DNA of 64,000 nt, from contig CAYYHU010000004.1 of NCBI GenBank assembly GCA_964471865.1, forward strand, positions 46,674 to 110,673, given 5' to 3'. Positions 54,079 to 62,522 of the stretch are shown in pieces. A program made the translations under genes and the position numbers. Source of the DNA: CAYMUC01 sp964471865. Lineage in GTDB: Bacteria; Actinomycetota; Acidimicrobiia; Acidimicrobiales; Ilumatobacteraceae. The first letter of the stretch is position 1; the number at the start of each line of letters is the position of its first letter. Under the pieces are notes generated by a model. That model was not told where the DNA came from, ran no database searches, and saw nothing but the letters and a program-made list of their open reading frames with translations.

Positions 54079-54678
54079 GTGACACTCATGGACTCGGTCT
54101 CTGACACCACCCCTCGACGGTTTCGTGATGTCGAGGAACTGATCGACCATCTTTGGTCTCTCGACGAGATCGTCTCGGTCGAGGATGATCGCCTCCGCGA
54201 ACTCGACCATGGTCTGCAATGCGCAGCGCTGATCGCTTCGAGCCTCCCCGACGACGTCGAGGCTCAGGTGGCCGGGCTCGTCCATGATCTGGCCCACCCC
54301 TGGGACTCCGCTGGTCAGCCTCGCCACGCGACCATGGGAGCGCTGGCGGTCGTGGACGTGCTCGGAGAACGGATCGCCGAGTTGATCCGTAGCCATGTGC
54401 CCGCCAAGCGATACCTCGTCGCCACCCGCCCCGAGTACCGCTCTCGACTGTCGCCCGACAGTGTGATGACCCTCGAGGCTCAAGGCGGGACGATGACTCC
54501 CGATGAAGTAGCCGCCTTCGAGCAACATCCCGATCTGGACGCCGCGGTCACGCTGCGGATTGCCGATGACGACGCCAAGGTTCCTGGGCGCATCGTGCCC
54601 GGACTCGAGTCCTGGGAGGACGTGATCCGTCTCGTGGCATCCCGCCACGGTTCCCCCGACGCTGGAACCCATTCGTGA
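54079..54678 (+). CDS. PhnZ-like HD-domain protein (phosphonate-associated)
   Basis: The 199-residue protein is an HD-domain protein of the phosphonate-degradation group (TIGR03276-like). Metal ligands appear as His in LDHGLQCA, His-Asp in GLVHDLAHPW (about 72-73), His in RHATMGA, His in IRSHVPAKRYL and Asp in ADDDAK. PhnZ is a mixed-valence di-iron oxygenase that cleaves 1-hydroxy-2-aminoethylphosphonate to glycine and phosphate. The next gene encodes a PhnY-like hydroxylase, fitting the PhnY-PhnZ route. The substrate may differ, as relatives act on other 1-hydroxyphosphonates. GTG 54079 is preferred; ATG 54088 is an alternative. Confidence 0.87.
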   Translation: MTLMDSVSDTTPRRFRDVEELIDHLWSLDEIVSVEDDRLRELDHGLQCAALIASSLPDDVEAQVAGLVHDLAHPWDSAGQPRHATMGALAVVDVLGERIAELIRSHVPAKRYLVATRPEYRSRLSPDSVMTLEAQGGTMTPDEVAAFEQHPDLDAAVTLRIADDDAKVPGRIVPGLESWEDVIRLVASRHGSPDAGTHS

Positions 54679-55457
54679 TCCCATTGACCCAGACCGCGTT
54701 CGATCCCCGCGATCCGGATGCGAAGCGGCATTTCGACGATCACGGCTGGGTACTCACCGCCGATCTCACCGAACACGACATCGCATCCTTGGCGTCCTGG
54801 GTGGATGACATCGCCACCCGAGCCGATCTCGATGGTGGGGTGTTGCACCACCGCGAGATGACCGATCAGGGACCCAAATTGTGTCGGTCGGAGAACTTCG
54901 TTCCGGTGCACGACGAACTCCGGGAACTGTTGACCGTGCGGCTCGCGGCGACGGCTTCGAGCCTGTTGGGTGAGCCGGCCGTTCTCTACAAGGAAAAGAT
55001 CAACTACAAGCTGAGCGGCGGCGCAGGCTATTCACCGCATCAGGACGCACCGGCCTATCCCTTCATCGACACCCATGTCTCGTGCATGGTCGCGATCGAC
55101 GATGCGACCCTCGACAACGGCTGTCTCGAGGTCGTCAGCGGCCACCATGGCGAGGTCCTGCCCATGGACGACCGGGGTTGCGTGCGATCCGACGTCGTGG
55201 AACGACTCGTCTGGGAACCCGTACCGTTGCCAGCGGGGCGAACGCTGTGGTTCCACTCACGCACCCCTCATCGCAGCGGTCCCAACCGCTCGGACCGTGA
55301 TCGCCGAGCGTTGTATCCGACCTACAACGCCGCATCACTCGGGTCGCTGCGCGAGGACTACTACGCCGAGAAGTTGCGACGCTTCCTCGACACGCCACCT
55401 GGTGAGCGCGTCACGGTGTCGCTGATCGGCGACTTCGAAGGTCGGCCCGTCGACTGA
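54675..55457 (+). CDS. PhnY-like 2-oxoglutarate/Fe(II) dioxygenase
   Basis: The 260-residue protein belongs to the phytanoyl-CoA dioxygenase family. The iron triad is visible as HQDAPAYPF (His and Asp, about 115-117) and the distal His in HSRTPHRSGPNRS (about 197), with Arg three further on in the 2-oxoglutarate site; KEKINYKLSGG is typical of PhnY-like members. PhnY hydroxylates 2-aminoethylphosphonate at C1 as the substrate for PhnZ. GTG at 54675 overlaps the PhnZ-like stop (GTGA), so the two are made together. They stand 165 bases upstream of the C-P lyase operon on the same strand. Confidence 0.87.
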   Translation: MIPLTQTAFDPRDPDAKRHFDDHGWVLTADLTEHDIASLASWVDDIATRADLDGGVLHHREMTDQGPKLCRSENFVPVHDELRELLTVRLAATASSLLGEPAVLYKEKINYKLSGGAGYSPHQDAPAYPFIDTHVSCMVAIDDATLDNGCLEVVSGHHGEVLPMDDRGCVRSDVVERLVWEPVPLPAGRTLWFHSRTPHRSGPNRSDRDRRALYPTYNAASLGSLREDYYAEKLRRFLDTPPGERVTVSLIGDFEGRPVD

Positions 55458-55622
55458 CGGCAATCGACCCGAGTCGTGACCACGACCGATCGACCAGGCA
55501 CGTCACGATCCCTGCGCGCCTGCGTCGCAGAGCACCCGAGTTCGTCGAGGCTTTGACGTCGAGGGAGGCAGCGTTCAAGGTGACGACACGACTCGTTCAC
55601 CCACGACTATGAAAGTGATGCC

Positions 55623-56069
55623 GTGTTCAGTCGAGAACGGCGCTGCGAACTGCTCGCCATGGCACCGTCGACCGAGTTGACCGCCCTCGCTGAACGACTA
55701 CTCGCCGCCGATGAGATCGCCGAAGCTCTGACCGTGACCCACCACCCCGAAACCGGGGCCGTGGTGATGCAAGTGCGCGAACCCGTCTGCGCGGAGCGGT
55801 TCCATCTCGGTGACGTCGTCGTGACCCGGGCCGAGGTCGCGATCGACGGCCAACGCGGCTGGTCGATGCGACTGGGATCCGATCGACCAGCGACCCTCGC
55901 GGCAGCGATGTGTGACGCCCTCGCCGTGACGAGTCGTCACAGTTGGCAGTCCTGGCGTGACGAGATCGACGCCCTGTGTCGTCAGACGGCCGAACACCAT
56001 GAGGAACTCGAACGTCGCGAGTGGTCTGAGCTCGTCGCGACTGCGGTGGCGTTCGAGGAACTCGACTGA
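55623..56069 (+). CDS. phnG: C-P lyase subunit PhnG
   Basis: The 148-residue protein matches PhnG, a structural and catalytic-core subunit of the carbon-phosphorus lyase complex (PhnGHIJ). It shows the family's opening RRCELLAMAPSTELTALAER, the VREPVCAERFHLGDVVVTRA strand region and AAMCDALAVTS helix. GTG 55623 is the start. A promoter for the operon should lie in the 165 bases before it, but I could not place it. Its stop overlaps the phnH start as TGATG, so translation is coupled. Confidence 0.92.
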   Translation: MFSRERRCELLAMAPSTELTALAERLLAADEIAEALTVTHHPETGAVVMQVREPVCAERFHLGDVVVTRAEVAIDGQRGWSMRLGSDRPATLAAAMCDALAVTSRHSWQSWRDEIDALCRQTAEHHEELERREWSELVATAVAFEELD

Positions 56070-56791
56070 TGGCCACCGGTTCCGACACCTCCACCTCGGC
56101 CTCGGTTCCCACCTCGACGGGGTTCGTGGACCGCGTCGCGGCATGCACACTGGACGAGTTCGAGTCTCATGCGGTGTTCACCGTCCTTCTCCACTCGCTC
56201 TCCCGACCGGGAACCTTCCACCATCTGCCACCACTGCTTGTCGCTCGGTTCCCCGCAGCACTCGCTCCTCTGGCGGCGCTCGGTGATGTCGACGTCACCC
56301 TCACCGTGATCGAGAGGCCGTTATCGCGAGGAGCCACAGAGTCGTCTCCAGCCCTTGCGGATGCATGTGATTGGAGTCGAGTGCTCGCTGCGGCGACCGG
56401 AGCCGATGAGGCGACAGTTGATGAAGCCGCCATGGTCGCGGCGCTCGAACCTCTCGATACCGACGTGATCACGGCCCTGCGTCGAGGTGATGCTCTTCAC
56501 CCCGAACTCGGAGCCCGCCTCGTCATGTCGTGTCGCTCCTTCGATGCGAGCGACGGATCCGAATCTGTGACCCTCGAACTGACGGGACCTGGCATCGATG
56601 GCTCATGCCATCTCACCGTTGGGGACCTCACGGCTGAAGTGTTCACGACCCTGGCGACGGTCAACGCCGAGTTCCCCGCGGGGATCGACACCTGGCTCGT
56701 GAGCCCGGCAGGAACCGTCGTCGGACTTCCTCGCACCACATCGATGCGGGTGATCTCCACCCAGCCAGGAACTCCCCGAGGAGGACACTGA
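56069..56791 (+). CDS. phnH: C-P lyase subunit PhnH
   Basis: The 240-residue protein matches PhnH, the PLP-transferase-like-fold subunit of the C-P lyase core, which with PhnG, PhnI and PhnL attaches the phosphonate to the ribose of ATP. Visible are HSLSRPGTFHHLP near residue 45, LVMSCRSFDASDG, LTGPGID and NAEFPAGIDTWLVSPAG near the C-terminus. The length is slightly above that of the E. coli protein. It is followed after one base by phnI. Confidence 0.92.
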   Translation: MATGSDTSTSASVPTSTGFVDRVAACTLDEFESHAVFTVLLHSLSRPGTFHHLPPLLVARFPAALAPLAALGDVDVTLTVIERPLSRGATESSPALADACDWSRVLAAATGADEATVDEAAMVAALEPLDTDVITALRRGDALHPELGARLVMSCRSFDASDGSESVTLELTGPGIDGSCHLTVGDLTAEVFTTLATVNAEFPAGIDTWLVSPAGTVVGLPRTTSMRVISTQPGTPRGGH

Positions 56792-56792
56792 T

Positions 56793-57965
56793 ATGGGATA
56801 CGCCGCGGCTCGGGGCGGCCTCGACGCGATTCGAGCTGCTGAAGATCTGGTGCGGCTTCGACGTCTCGTGGCCGACAGCGCCTGGTTGGGTCGGGACCAA
56901 CTCGTCGACCGTCTTCGACTCGCGGTGGACCGCGTGATGGGCGAGGGAGGAGTCTGGGATCCTGATCTCGCGGCGACGGCGCTGCGTCAGGCCGAAGGCG
57001 ATCTCATCGAGGCCGCACATCTTCTGCGGTCCTTTCGATCCTCGCTTCCTCGACTCGCCTACAGCGAGGCTGTGTCGACGGATGAGATCGCGATTCTTCG
57101 CCGCATCGTGCCGGCCTATCGGACCCCACCGGGCCCTCAACTTCTCGGTAGGACCACGGACTACACCGGCCGGCTCCTCGATCGACGAGCCGAGATCGAC
57201 GCTCGCACGGAGGCCGAGAAACTCGCAGCCGACGTCGGTCTCGGTGACTCCACCGAGCCGGCCACGGCGACGTCCGAGGATCGGGATCCCGACCGCCGAC
57301 CTCGACGACTCCTCGATGTCTTGCGCGATCTCGATCTCGTCGTGGATCGACGCCGCGATGACGATCCCGAACCCTTCGACATCACCAAGATGGCGGCCCG
57401 CCCTCCGGCTCCCCGCTCGGCGCGTCTGTCGCTCATGGCCCGCGCCGAGACCGGCGCGTTGGTCAATCTCTGGTACCGAAACATTCTTGGGCCTGACGGC
57501 TATCTCCATGAGATCACCCTGGGCGAGGTCCGCCATGGCCGACTGCCCGTGAGGGTCACCCATCCGGTGACCGGCGGAACCGTGTCGATCGGTGACATCC
57601 GGGTCACCGAGGTCGAAGCGATCGAGGATCTCGACGGCCTCGACGAGGACCGGGACCGATTCGACGTGGGATACGGACTGTGTTTCGGCCACAACGAAAA
57701 GAAGGCCATTGCAATGGCGAATCTCGACATCGCGTGTCACCGCGACGGCGGAGCCAGCGCACTGGAACAGTCCATCCTGTTGACCACCGACGGACTCGAC
57801 GCCAGCGGCTTTCTCGAACATCTCAAACTTCCCCACTACGTGACGTTCCGCTCGATGGTGGAACGCAAACTGGCGGTGCGCACGGCACGGGCCGCGTCCG
57901 AGCACTCGCCGTCTGGGGCGGCGCCTGATACGAACCCCACTCCGGTCGAGGGATCCCTCTCATGA
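56793..57965 (+). CDS. phnI: C-P lyase subunit PhnI
   Basis: The 390-residue protein matches PhnI, the nucleosidase-like subunit that, with PhnGHL, displaces adenine from ATP by a phosphonate. Conserved parts are the opening MGYAAARGGLDAIRAAEDLV, LVDRLRLAVDRVMGEGGVWD, ARAETGALVNLWYRNILGPD and YGLCFGHNEKKAIAMANLD, plus HLKLPHYVTFRSMVERK. GAGGA precedes the ATG. An inserted acidic/Arg-rich stretch at about 150-190 looks lineage-specific. Confidence 0.94.
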   Translation: MGYAAARGGLDAIRAAEDLVRLRRLVADSAWLGRDQLVDRLRLAVDRVMGEGGVWDPDLAATALRQAEGDLIEAAHLLRSFRSSLPRLAYSEAVSTDEIAILRRIVPAYRTPPGPQLLGRTTDYTGRLLDRRAEIDARTEAEKLAADVGLGDSTEPATATSEDRDPDRRPRRLLDVLRDLDLVVDRRRDDDPEPFDITKMAARPPAPRSARLSLMARAETGALVNLWYRNILGPDGYLHEITLGEVRHGRLPVRVTHPVTGGTVSIGDIRVTEVEAIEDLDGLDEDRDRFDVGYGLCFGHNEKKAIAMANLDIACHRDGGASALEQSILLTTDGLDASGFLEHLKLPHYVTFRSMVERKLAVRTARAASEHSPSGAAPDTNPTPVEGSLS

Positions 57966-58906
57966 CTCTCCTCGACGATCTCGTCGGTGAGGAGGCGCCG
58001 ATCCCCTTCGGCCTGCTGGATGAGTACTCCAAGCGGGAACTGCGGCGAGCGATTCTCACCGCAGTAGCGGTTCCGGGATATCAAGTGCCCTTCGGATCCC
58101 GAGAGATGCCCGTCGCCCGCGGCTGGGGCTCGGGCGGCCTGCAGATCACGCTGGCGCTCGTGGGACCCGACGACGTGGTCAAGGTCATCGACCAAGGCGA
58201 CGACGCCGGAGTGAACGCCGCGAACCTGCGACGCCTGATCGTGGACTCCACCCGGTGCGACGACGGGACCATCGACGAGACCACGGTGGCCGGCGAAGCG
58301 ACGATCATCCAGAGCCGTCACCGGATCCCCACCGACGGCCTCGAGGCCGGTGACCGTGAGCGGCCCCCGGTGTTGGTGTTACAAGTACCGGTTCCCGAAC
58401 CGCTGCGCGGAGTGGAGCGCGATATGCGCGAACTCGCCCGGATGCATGCCGAGGCCGACTACGCCCGGATGTGGGTCAGTCTGTACGAGGACAAGGTCCG
58501 CAACGGTGTGATCACCCAGACCACCGGATATCCGTGTCTGGTCGATGGCCGTTATGTGATCGCCACGACTCCGATCCCCCGTTGGGACGTTCCGGCGTTG
58601 CATCAGGCCCCGTTTCTCACTTTGTTCGGAGCCGGGCGGGAGAAGCGGATCTACGCCGTTCCACCCCATACCGATGTCGAACCTCTCACCTTCGACGACG
58701 TGCCTTTCGAGGTGGAGCTCGCACCCGGCGCCTCATGCCATCACTGCGGATCCTCGACCACCTTTCTCGTCGAGGTGCCCGGCACCGAGATCTGGGTGTG
58801 CTCGGACACCGATTGGTGCCGTCGCCATGCACTCGGCCTCGTCGAGGCTCCTTCGAATCCGCCGACCTGGACGGGCACGACGTCTCGCGATGAGGTGACA
58901 TCATGA
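57962..58906 (+). CDS. phnJ: C-P lyase subunit PhnJ (radical SAM)
   Basis: The 314-residue protein matches PhnJ, the radical SAM subunit that breaks the C-P bond of the ribosylated phosphonate. The glycyl-radical region PGYQVPFGSREMPVARGWGS (about 38-57) and TQTTGYPCLVDGRY are conserved. The iron-sulfur cysteines are C-x2-C-x17-C-x5-C in CHHCGSSTTF...VCSDTDWC; E. coli PhnJ is spaced C-x2-C-x21-C-x5-C, so the loop is four residues shorter. ATG 57962 overlaps the phnI stop (ATGA), and the phnK start overlaps its stop. Confidence 0.95.
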   Translation: MTLLDDLVGEEAPIPFGLLDEYSKRELRRAILTAVAVPGYQVPFGSREMPVARGWGSGGLQITLALVGPDDVVKVIDQGDDAGVNAANLRRLIVDSTRCDDGTIDETTVAGEATIIQSRHRIPTDGLEAGDRERPPVLVLQVPVPEPLRGVERDMRELARMHAEADYARMWVSLYEDKVRNGVITQTTGYPCLVDGRYVIATTPIPRWDVPALHQAPFLTLFGAGREKRIYAVPPHTDVEPLTFDDVPFEVELAPGASCHHCGSSTTFLVEVPGTEIWVCSDTDWCRRHALGLVEAPSNPPTWTGTTSRDEVTS

Positions 58907-59745
58907 CCAAGGACTGGGTCCTGCGCGTCGAAGGCCTCGGGAAGGTCTATGGCGACGCAAGTGCGATCTCGATCGCGGAGACCGGTCCGCAGCGTGGCAC
59001 CTCCAAGAGTGCGACCACCGGGGCGATCGTGTCGGCCTGGGATGTGTCGTTCGAGGTCGCAGCCGGTGAAGCCCTCGGGGTCATCGGAGAGTCGGGGTCG
59101 GGAAAGTCGACCGTCATGCGGTGTATCGCGGGCGATCATCCAGCGACCGCCGGATCGGTCCACCTGCGGGGTGTGGATGACGGCTCGACCGACATCTTGA
59201 CGGTGTCACCCACCCGCCGCCGCCAGTTGCGCGTCGATCAGCTCGCGGTGGTGTACCAGGACCCGGCTGAGGGACTTCGTCTCGGAGTGACCGCCGGTGG
59301 CAACGTCGCCGAGGCCCTCACCGCGGCGGGATGGCGACATTTCGGTCGGATCCGTGAACGAGCGAGCGAGCTTCTCACCCGGACCGAGGTTCCCCTCGTG
59401 CGCATGGATGATCTGGTGCGCACGTTCTCGGGGGGGATGCGTCAACGAGTCCAGTTGGCCAAGGCCCTCGCAAACCAACCCCCTCTGGTTCTGCTCGACG
59501 AACCCACCACCGGTCTCGACGCCAGCGTCGCCGCGGGAGTGCTCGATCTGATCCGCAGTCTGCTCGAGGAACTCGGCATCGCCGCGGTGGTCGTCTCCCA
59601 CGACTTCGCGGTCATCGAAATGCTCACCACGCGCAGCATCGTGATGCATCACGGTCGGGTCGTGGAGAGCGGTCTCACCGATCAACTCCTCGAGGATCCT
59701 CATCACCCGTACAGCCAGCGGCTGGTCGCCGCGGCCCGCGCCTAG
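58903..59745 (+). CDS. phnK: C-P lyase ABC-type ATPase PhnK
   Basis: The 280-residue ABC ATPase binds the C-P lyase core rather than a membrane transporter. Walker A is GESGSGKSTVMR (about 63-74), Q-loop VVYQDPAEGLRLG, signature TFSGGMRQRVQLAKALA and Walker B VLLDEPTTGLD. An extra 20 residues between the first strands and Walker A (about 20-42) make it a little longer than E. coli PhnK. It is coupled to phnJ by ATGA and followed after eight bases by phnL. Confidence 0.94.
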   Translation: MTKDWVLRVEGLGKVYGDASAISIAETGPQRGTSKSATTGAIVSAWDVSFEVAAGEALGVIGESGSGKSTVMRCIAGDHPATAGSVHLRGVDDGSTDILTVSPTRRRQLRVDQLAVVYQDPAEGLRLGVTAGGNVAEALTAAGWRHFGRIRERASELLTRTEVPLVRMDDLVRTFSGGMRQRVQLAKALANQPPLVLLDEPTTGLDASVAAGVLDLIRSLLEELGIAAVVVSHDFAVIEMLTTRSIVMHHGRVVESGLTDQLLEDPHHPYSQRLVAAARA

Positions 59746-59753
59746 GAGACGCC

Positions 59754-60554
59754 GTGACGCGTCCGGAATCCTCTGATGTGCCGACAGCCACGCCAACCCC
59801 CGATCGCGAGGTCGTGCTCGAAGTTCGGGGACTCGCCAAGCACTTCGTTCTTCATGCGATGGGAGCTCGGCGGGTCGTGGCTCTCGATGGCGTCGACCTC
59901 GATGTCCACGCTGGTGAACACGTAGCACTGGCCGGATCCTCGGGGGCGGGTAAGTCGAGTCTGCTCAAGTCGATCTATCGCACGTATCTGCCGAGTTCGG
60001 GATCGGTGCGACTCGGCCTCAGCGATGGCCGACGGGTGGATCTCACCGCCGCGAGCGACCAGGAACTCGCGTCCCTTCGAGGTCGAGAGATCGGGTATGT
60101 CTCCCAGTTCTTGCGGGCTGAACCCCGGCGAGGGGCCCTCGACATCGTGACCCGGGCGGGGGTGCAACGGGGCATGGACCGAGACGAAGCCCGCGAGGCC
60201 GCGATGCGAGCCCTTCGGCGTCTCCATCTCGACGAGACCCTCTGGGACGTCTACGCGAGCGTGCTGTCCGGGGGCGAGAAGCAACGGGTCAATCTCGCCG
60301 CTGGGACGATCTCGCCACCGCGGCTGTTGTTGCTCGACGAACCCGTCTCGGCGCTCGATCCCGCCAACCGCGAGGCCGCTCTCGACCTGATCGGCGATCT
60401 GACCGGACAAGGCGTCGCCGTCCTCGCCGTCTTCCATGACCTCGAGGCCATGGAGCGCCTCGCCACCCGCGTCGTGCTCATGCGCGATGGTCGGGTCGAA
60501 CGCTCCGGTCCACCACGCACCGTCCTCGCCGAGTTGACAGGGGTCGCCCGATGA
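59754..60554 (+). CDS. phnL: C-P lyase ABC-type ATPase PhnL
   Basis: The 266-residue ABC ATPase is the PhnL subunit, needed with PhnGHI for the nucleosidase step that makes the alkylphosphonate ribosyl triphosphate. Motifs: Walker A GSSGAGKSSLLKSIYRTYLP (about 61-80; the IYRTYLP tail is typical of PhnL), Q-loop YVSQFLRAEPRRGALDIV, signature LSGGEKQRVNLAAG and Walker B LLLLDEPVSALD. GTG 59754 is the start, next to GGAGACG. The stop overlaps phnM (ATGA). Confidence 0.94.
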   Translation: MTRPESSDVPTATPTPDREVVLEVRGLAKHFVLHAMGARRVVALDGVDLDVHAGEHVALAGSSGAGKSSLLKSIYRTYLPSSGSVRLGLSDGRRVDLTAASDQELASLRGREIGYVSQFLRAEPRRGALDIVTRAGVQRGMDRDEAREAAMRALRRLHLDETLWDVYASVLSGGEKQRVNLAAGTISPPRLLLLDEPVSALDPANREAALDLIGDLTGQGVAVLAVFHDLEAMERLATRVVLMRDGRVERSGPPRTVLAELTGVAR

Positions 60555-61729
60555 ACACCACCGACTACGAGATCGTCAACACGCGGGCGGTGCTTACCGA
60601 CCGGGTCCTCGACGATGCCACCGTCGTCGTACGTGACGGCCTCATCGTCGATGTGACCACCCGAACCCTGCGCTCGACCACGGCGATCGACGCTCGCGGA
60701 GTCCATTGTCTTCCGGGACTCGTCGACACCCATTCCGACGGTCTCGAAAAAGAGATGCGTCCTCGGCCGGGGGTGATTCTCGATGATGACTTCGCTCTGG
60801 GTTCCTTCGAAGGTCGGGTCCGAGCCGCCGGCATCACGACGATCTTTCATGGCATCGGTTTCGAAGAAGACGACCGCAATCAACGGTCCGTGGACCAAGC
60901 GGTTCGGTTGTGCGGGGCGATCAGCGACCGGGCGCAGTCGGACCATGCCTTGATCGACCATCGCATCCTCTACCGCCTCGACGCACGCGACGCCGACGGT
61001 TTCGACGCGTTGATGACCGTGCTGCCACAGCGACGTGACACCTCGATCGCTCCTTTGGTCTCCTTTGAGGATCACACCCCTGGCCAAGGCCAGTACATGG
61101 ACCGCACCGCCATGGAGCGCTATGTGATGGGAACCCGAGGCCTCGACGAGAACGAAGCCCGCCGCCAGGTCGACGAGATGATCGCGGCTCGCGACGCGAT
61201 GATCCACAACCGTGAGCGAGCGCTTCCCCATCTCACCGAGGCGGCGCGCTCCGGGGAGATCCGACTGATGGCTCACGATCCGGCGACCCTCGACGACATC
61301 ACCGAGGCCGTCACCTGGCATGCATCGATCGCCGAGTTCCCCACCACTCTCGATGCCGCCCGAGCGGCTCGGGAGGCGGGACTGCGGATCGTGTGTGGAG
61401 CGCCCAACGTGGTGCGGGGGCGGAGTCATTCCGGCAACGTGTCGGCTCGCGATCTCATCGCCGCGGGCCTGTGTGACGTCTTGGCCTCGGACTATCTGCC
61501 CTCGACGTTGATGGGAGCCGTGGCCGGACTCGCCGCGGACGGGATCTGCGATCTGGCCACCGCGGTGGAACTCGTCGCCGGAGGACCGGCCGAGACCGTG
61601 GGACTCGAGGATCGGGGTCGCATCGAAGTGGGCCGGCGCGCCGATCTCGTCCTGGTTCATTTCGCGGGATCGCTGCCGACGATCCGGGCGGTTCTACGGC
61701 CCGACCGAGACCCGGTCGCGGTCGTCTGA
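60551..61729 (+). CDS. phnM: Alkylphosphonate ribosyl triphosphate diphosphatase PhnM
   Basis: The 392-residue amidohydrolase-fold enzyme removes diphosphate from the ribosyl triphosphate before PhnJ acts. Motifs: GLVDTHSDGLEKEMRPRPG (about 56-74, the His metal ligand region), FHGIGFEED, SFEDHTPGQGQY (about 171-182), MAHDPATLDD and SDYLPSTLMGA with the catalytic Asp. The start overlaps phnL. It is the last canonical phn gene; PhnN and PhnP homologs are not in the window, and an inositol-monophosphatase-like gene follows after one base. Confidence 0.95.
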   Translation: MNTTDYEIVNTRAVLTDRVLDDATVVVRDGLIVDVTTRTLRSTTAIDARGVHCLPGLVDTHSDGLEKEMRPRPGVILDDDFALGSFEGRVRAAGITTIFHGIGFEEDDRNQRSVDQAVRLCGAISDRAQSDHALIDHRILYRLDARDADGFDALMTVLPQRRDTSIAPLVSFEDHTPGQGQYMDRTAMERYVMGTRGLDENEARRQVDEMIAARDAMIHNRERALPHLTEAARSGEIRLMAHDPATLDDITEAVTWHASIAEFPTTLDAARAAREAGLRIVCGAPNVVRGRSHSGNVSARDLIAAGLCDVLASDYLPSTLMGAVAGLAADGICDLATAVELVAGGPAETVGLEDRGRIEVGRRADLVLVHFAGSLPTIRAVLRPDRDPVAVV

Positions 61730-61730
61730 C

Positions 61731-62513
61731 ATGACGATGCCCGATATCCACCCGGTGCTGCGTGAAGCCGCTGTTGCGGCGGCGACCGCGTTCGATCAGG
61801 CGATGGCGACCATGACCCGGACCGAACGCTCCACGCTCGTGGGTCTGGGCGGTGACGGAACCCCCACCTATCTCTTGGATGAGATCGTCGAAGCTCCTGT
61901 GCTCGAGGTGTTCGAACGCCACGGAGTGAACGTGTTGTCCGAGGAAGTCGGTTGGATCGACCGGGGTTCAGCGGTGACGGTGGTGGTGGACCCCGTGGAC
62001 GGAACCGCGAACGCCGCCGCCGGCGTTCCTCTCAGCGCGTTCGCAGCCGCGTTGGCGATCGACGACCGTCTCGTGGAGGGCTATGCCACCTGGCTCGGAA
62101 CGGATCGATCCTGGTGGGCTCACGTCGACCATCCGGGACCGGTCACCGTGACGGGACGATGCGAGCTCGTGGGTGCGTCGGTCTCCATGCTGCGTCCTCG
62201 CCCCGAGACCTTGGCCTCGTGGGTTCGCGTGGCGAGTCGCGCCGATCGGATCAGGGTGCTCGGTTCTTCGGTGATCGAAGGATGTCTCGTGGCCGACGGT
62301 GCCATCGACGCGTTCTGCGATCCCGGCGGCGAGGTACATCGCGTCGTGGACCTCGCCGCGACCACGGTGATCGTCGAGGCCGCCGGCGGTGTGGTCTGGG
62401 ATCTCTACGGCCGCCCGCTCACCCTCGAACCCGATCTCAGCAAACGGTGGAGTGGCATCGCGGCTGCGAGCCCGCGACTCGCCGAGGAACTCATCGACGT
62501 CATCGACGCGTGA
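61731..62513 (+). CDS. Inositol-monophosphatase-family phosphatase in the phn operon
   Basis: The 260-residue protein has the IMPase/FBPase Mg2+ site: EEVGW (Glu, about 66-67), VVDPVDGTANAAAGVPLS (about 85-102, DPxDGT) and GEVHRVVDLAATTVIVEAAG with the third Asp (about 204). Members remove phosphate from inositol phosphates, sugar bisphosphates or nucleotides. Starting one base after phnM, it is surely co-transcribed; the C-P lyase route ends in a cyclic ribosyl phosphate normally opened by PhnP, so this enzyme could handle a phosphorylated ribose product. That role is inference. The usual catalytic residues look intact. Confidence 0.87.
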   Translation: MTMPDIHPVLREAAVAAATAFDQAMATMTRTERSTLVGLGGDGTPTYLLDEIVEAPVLEVFERHGVNVLSEEVGWIDRGSAVTVVVDPVDGTANAAAGVPLSAFAAALAIDDRLVEGYATWLGTDRSWWAHVDHPGPVTVTGRCELVGASVSMLRPRPETLASWVRVASRADRIRVLGSSVIEGCLVADGAIDAFCDPGGEVHRVVDLAATTVIVEAAGGVVWDLYGRPLTLEPDLSKRWSGIAAASPRLAEELIDVIDA

Positions 62514-62522
62514 GTCGCCACG

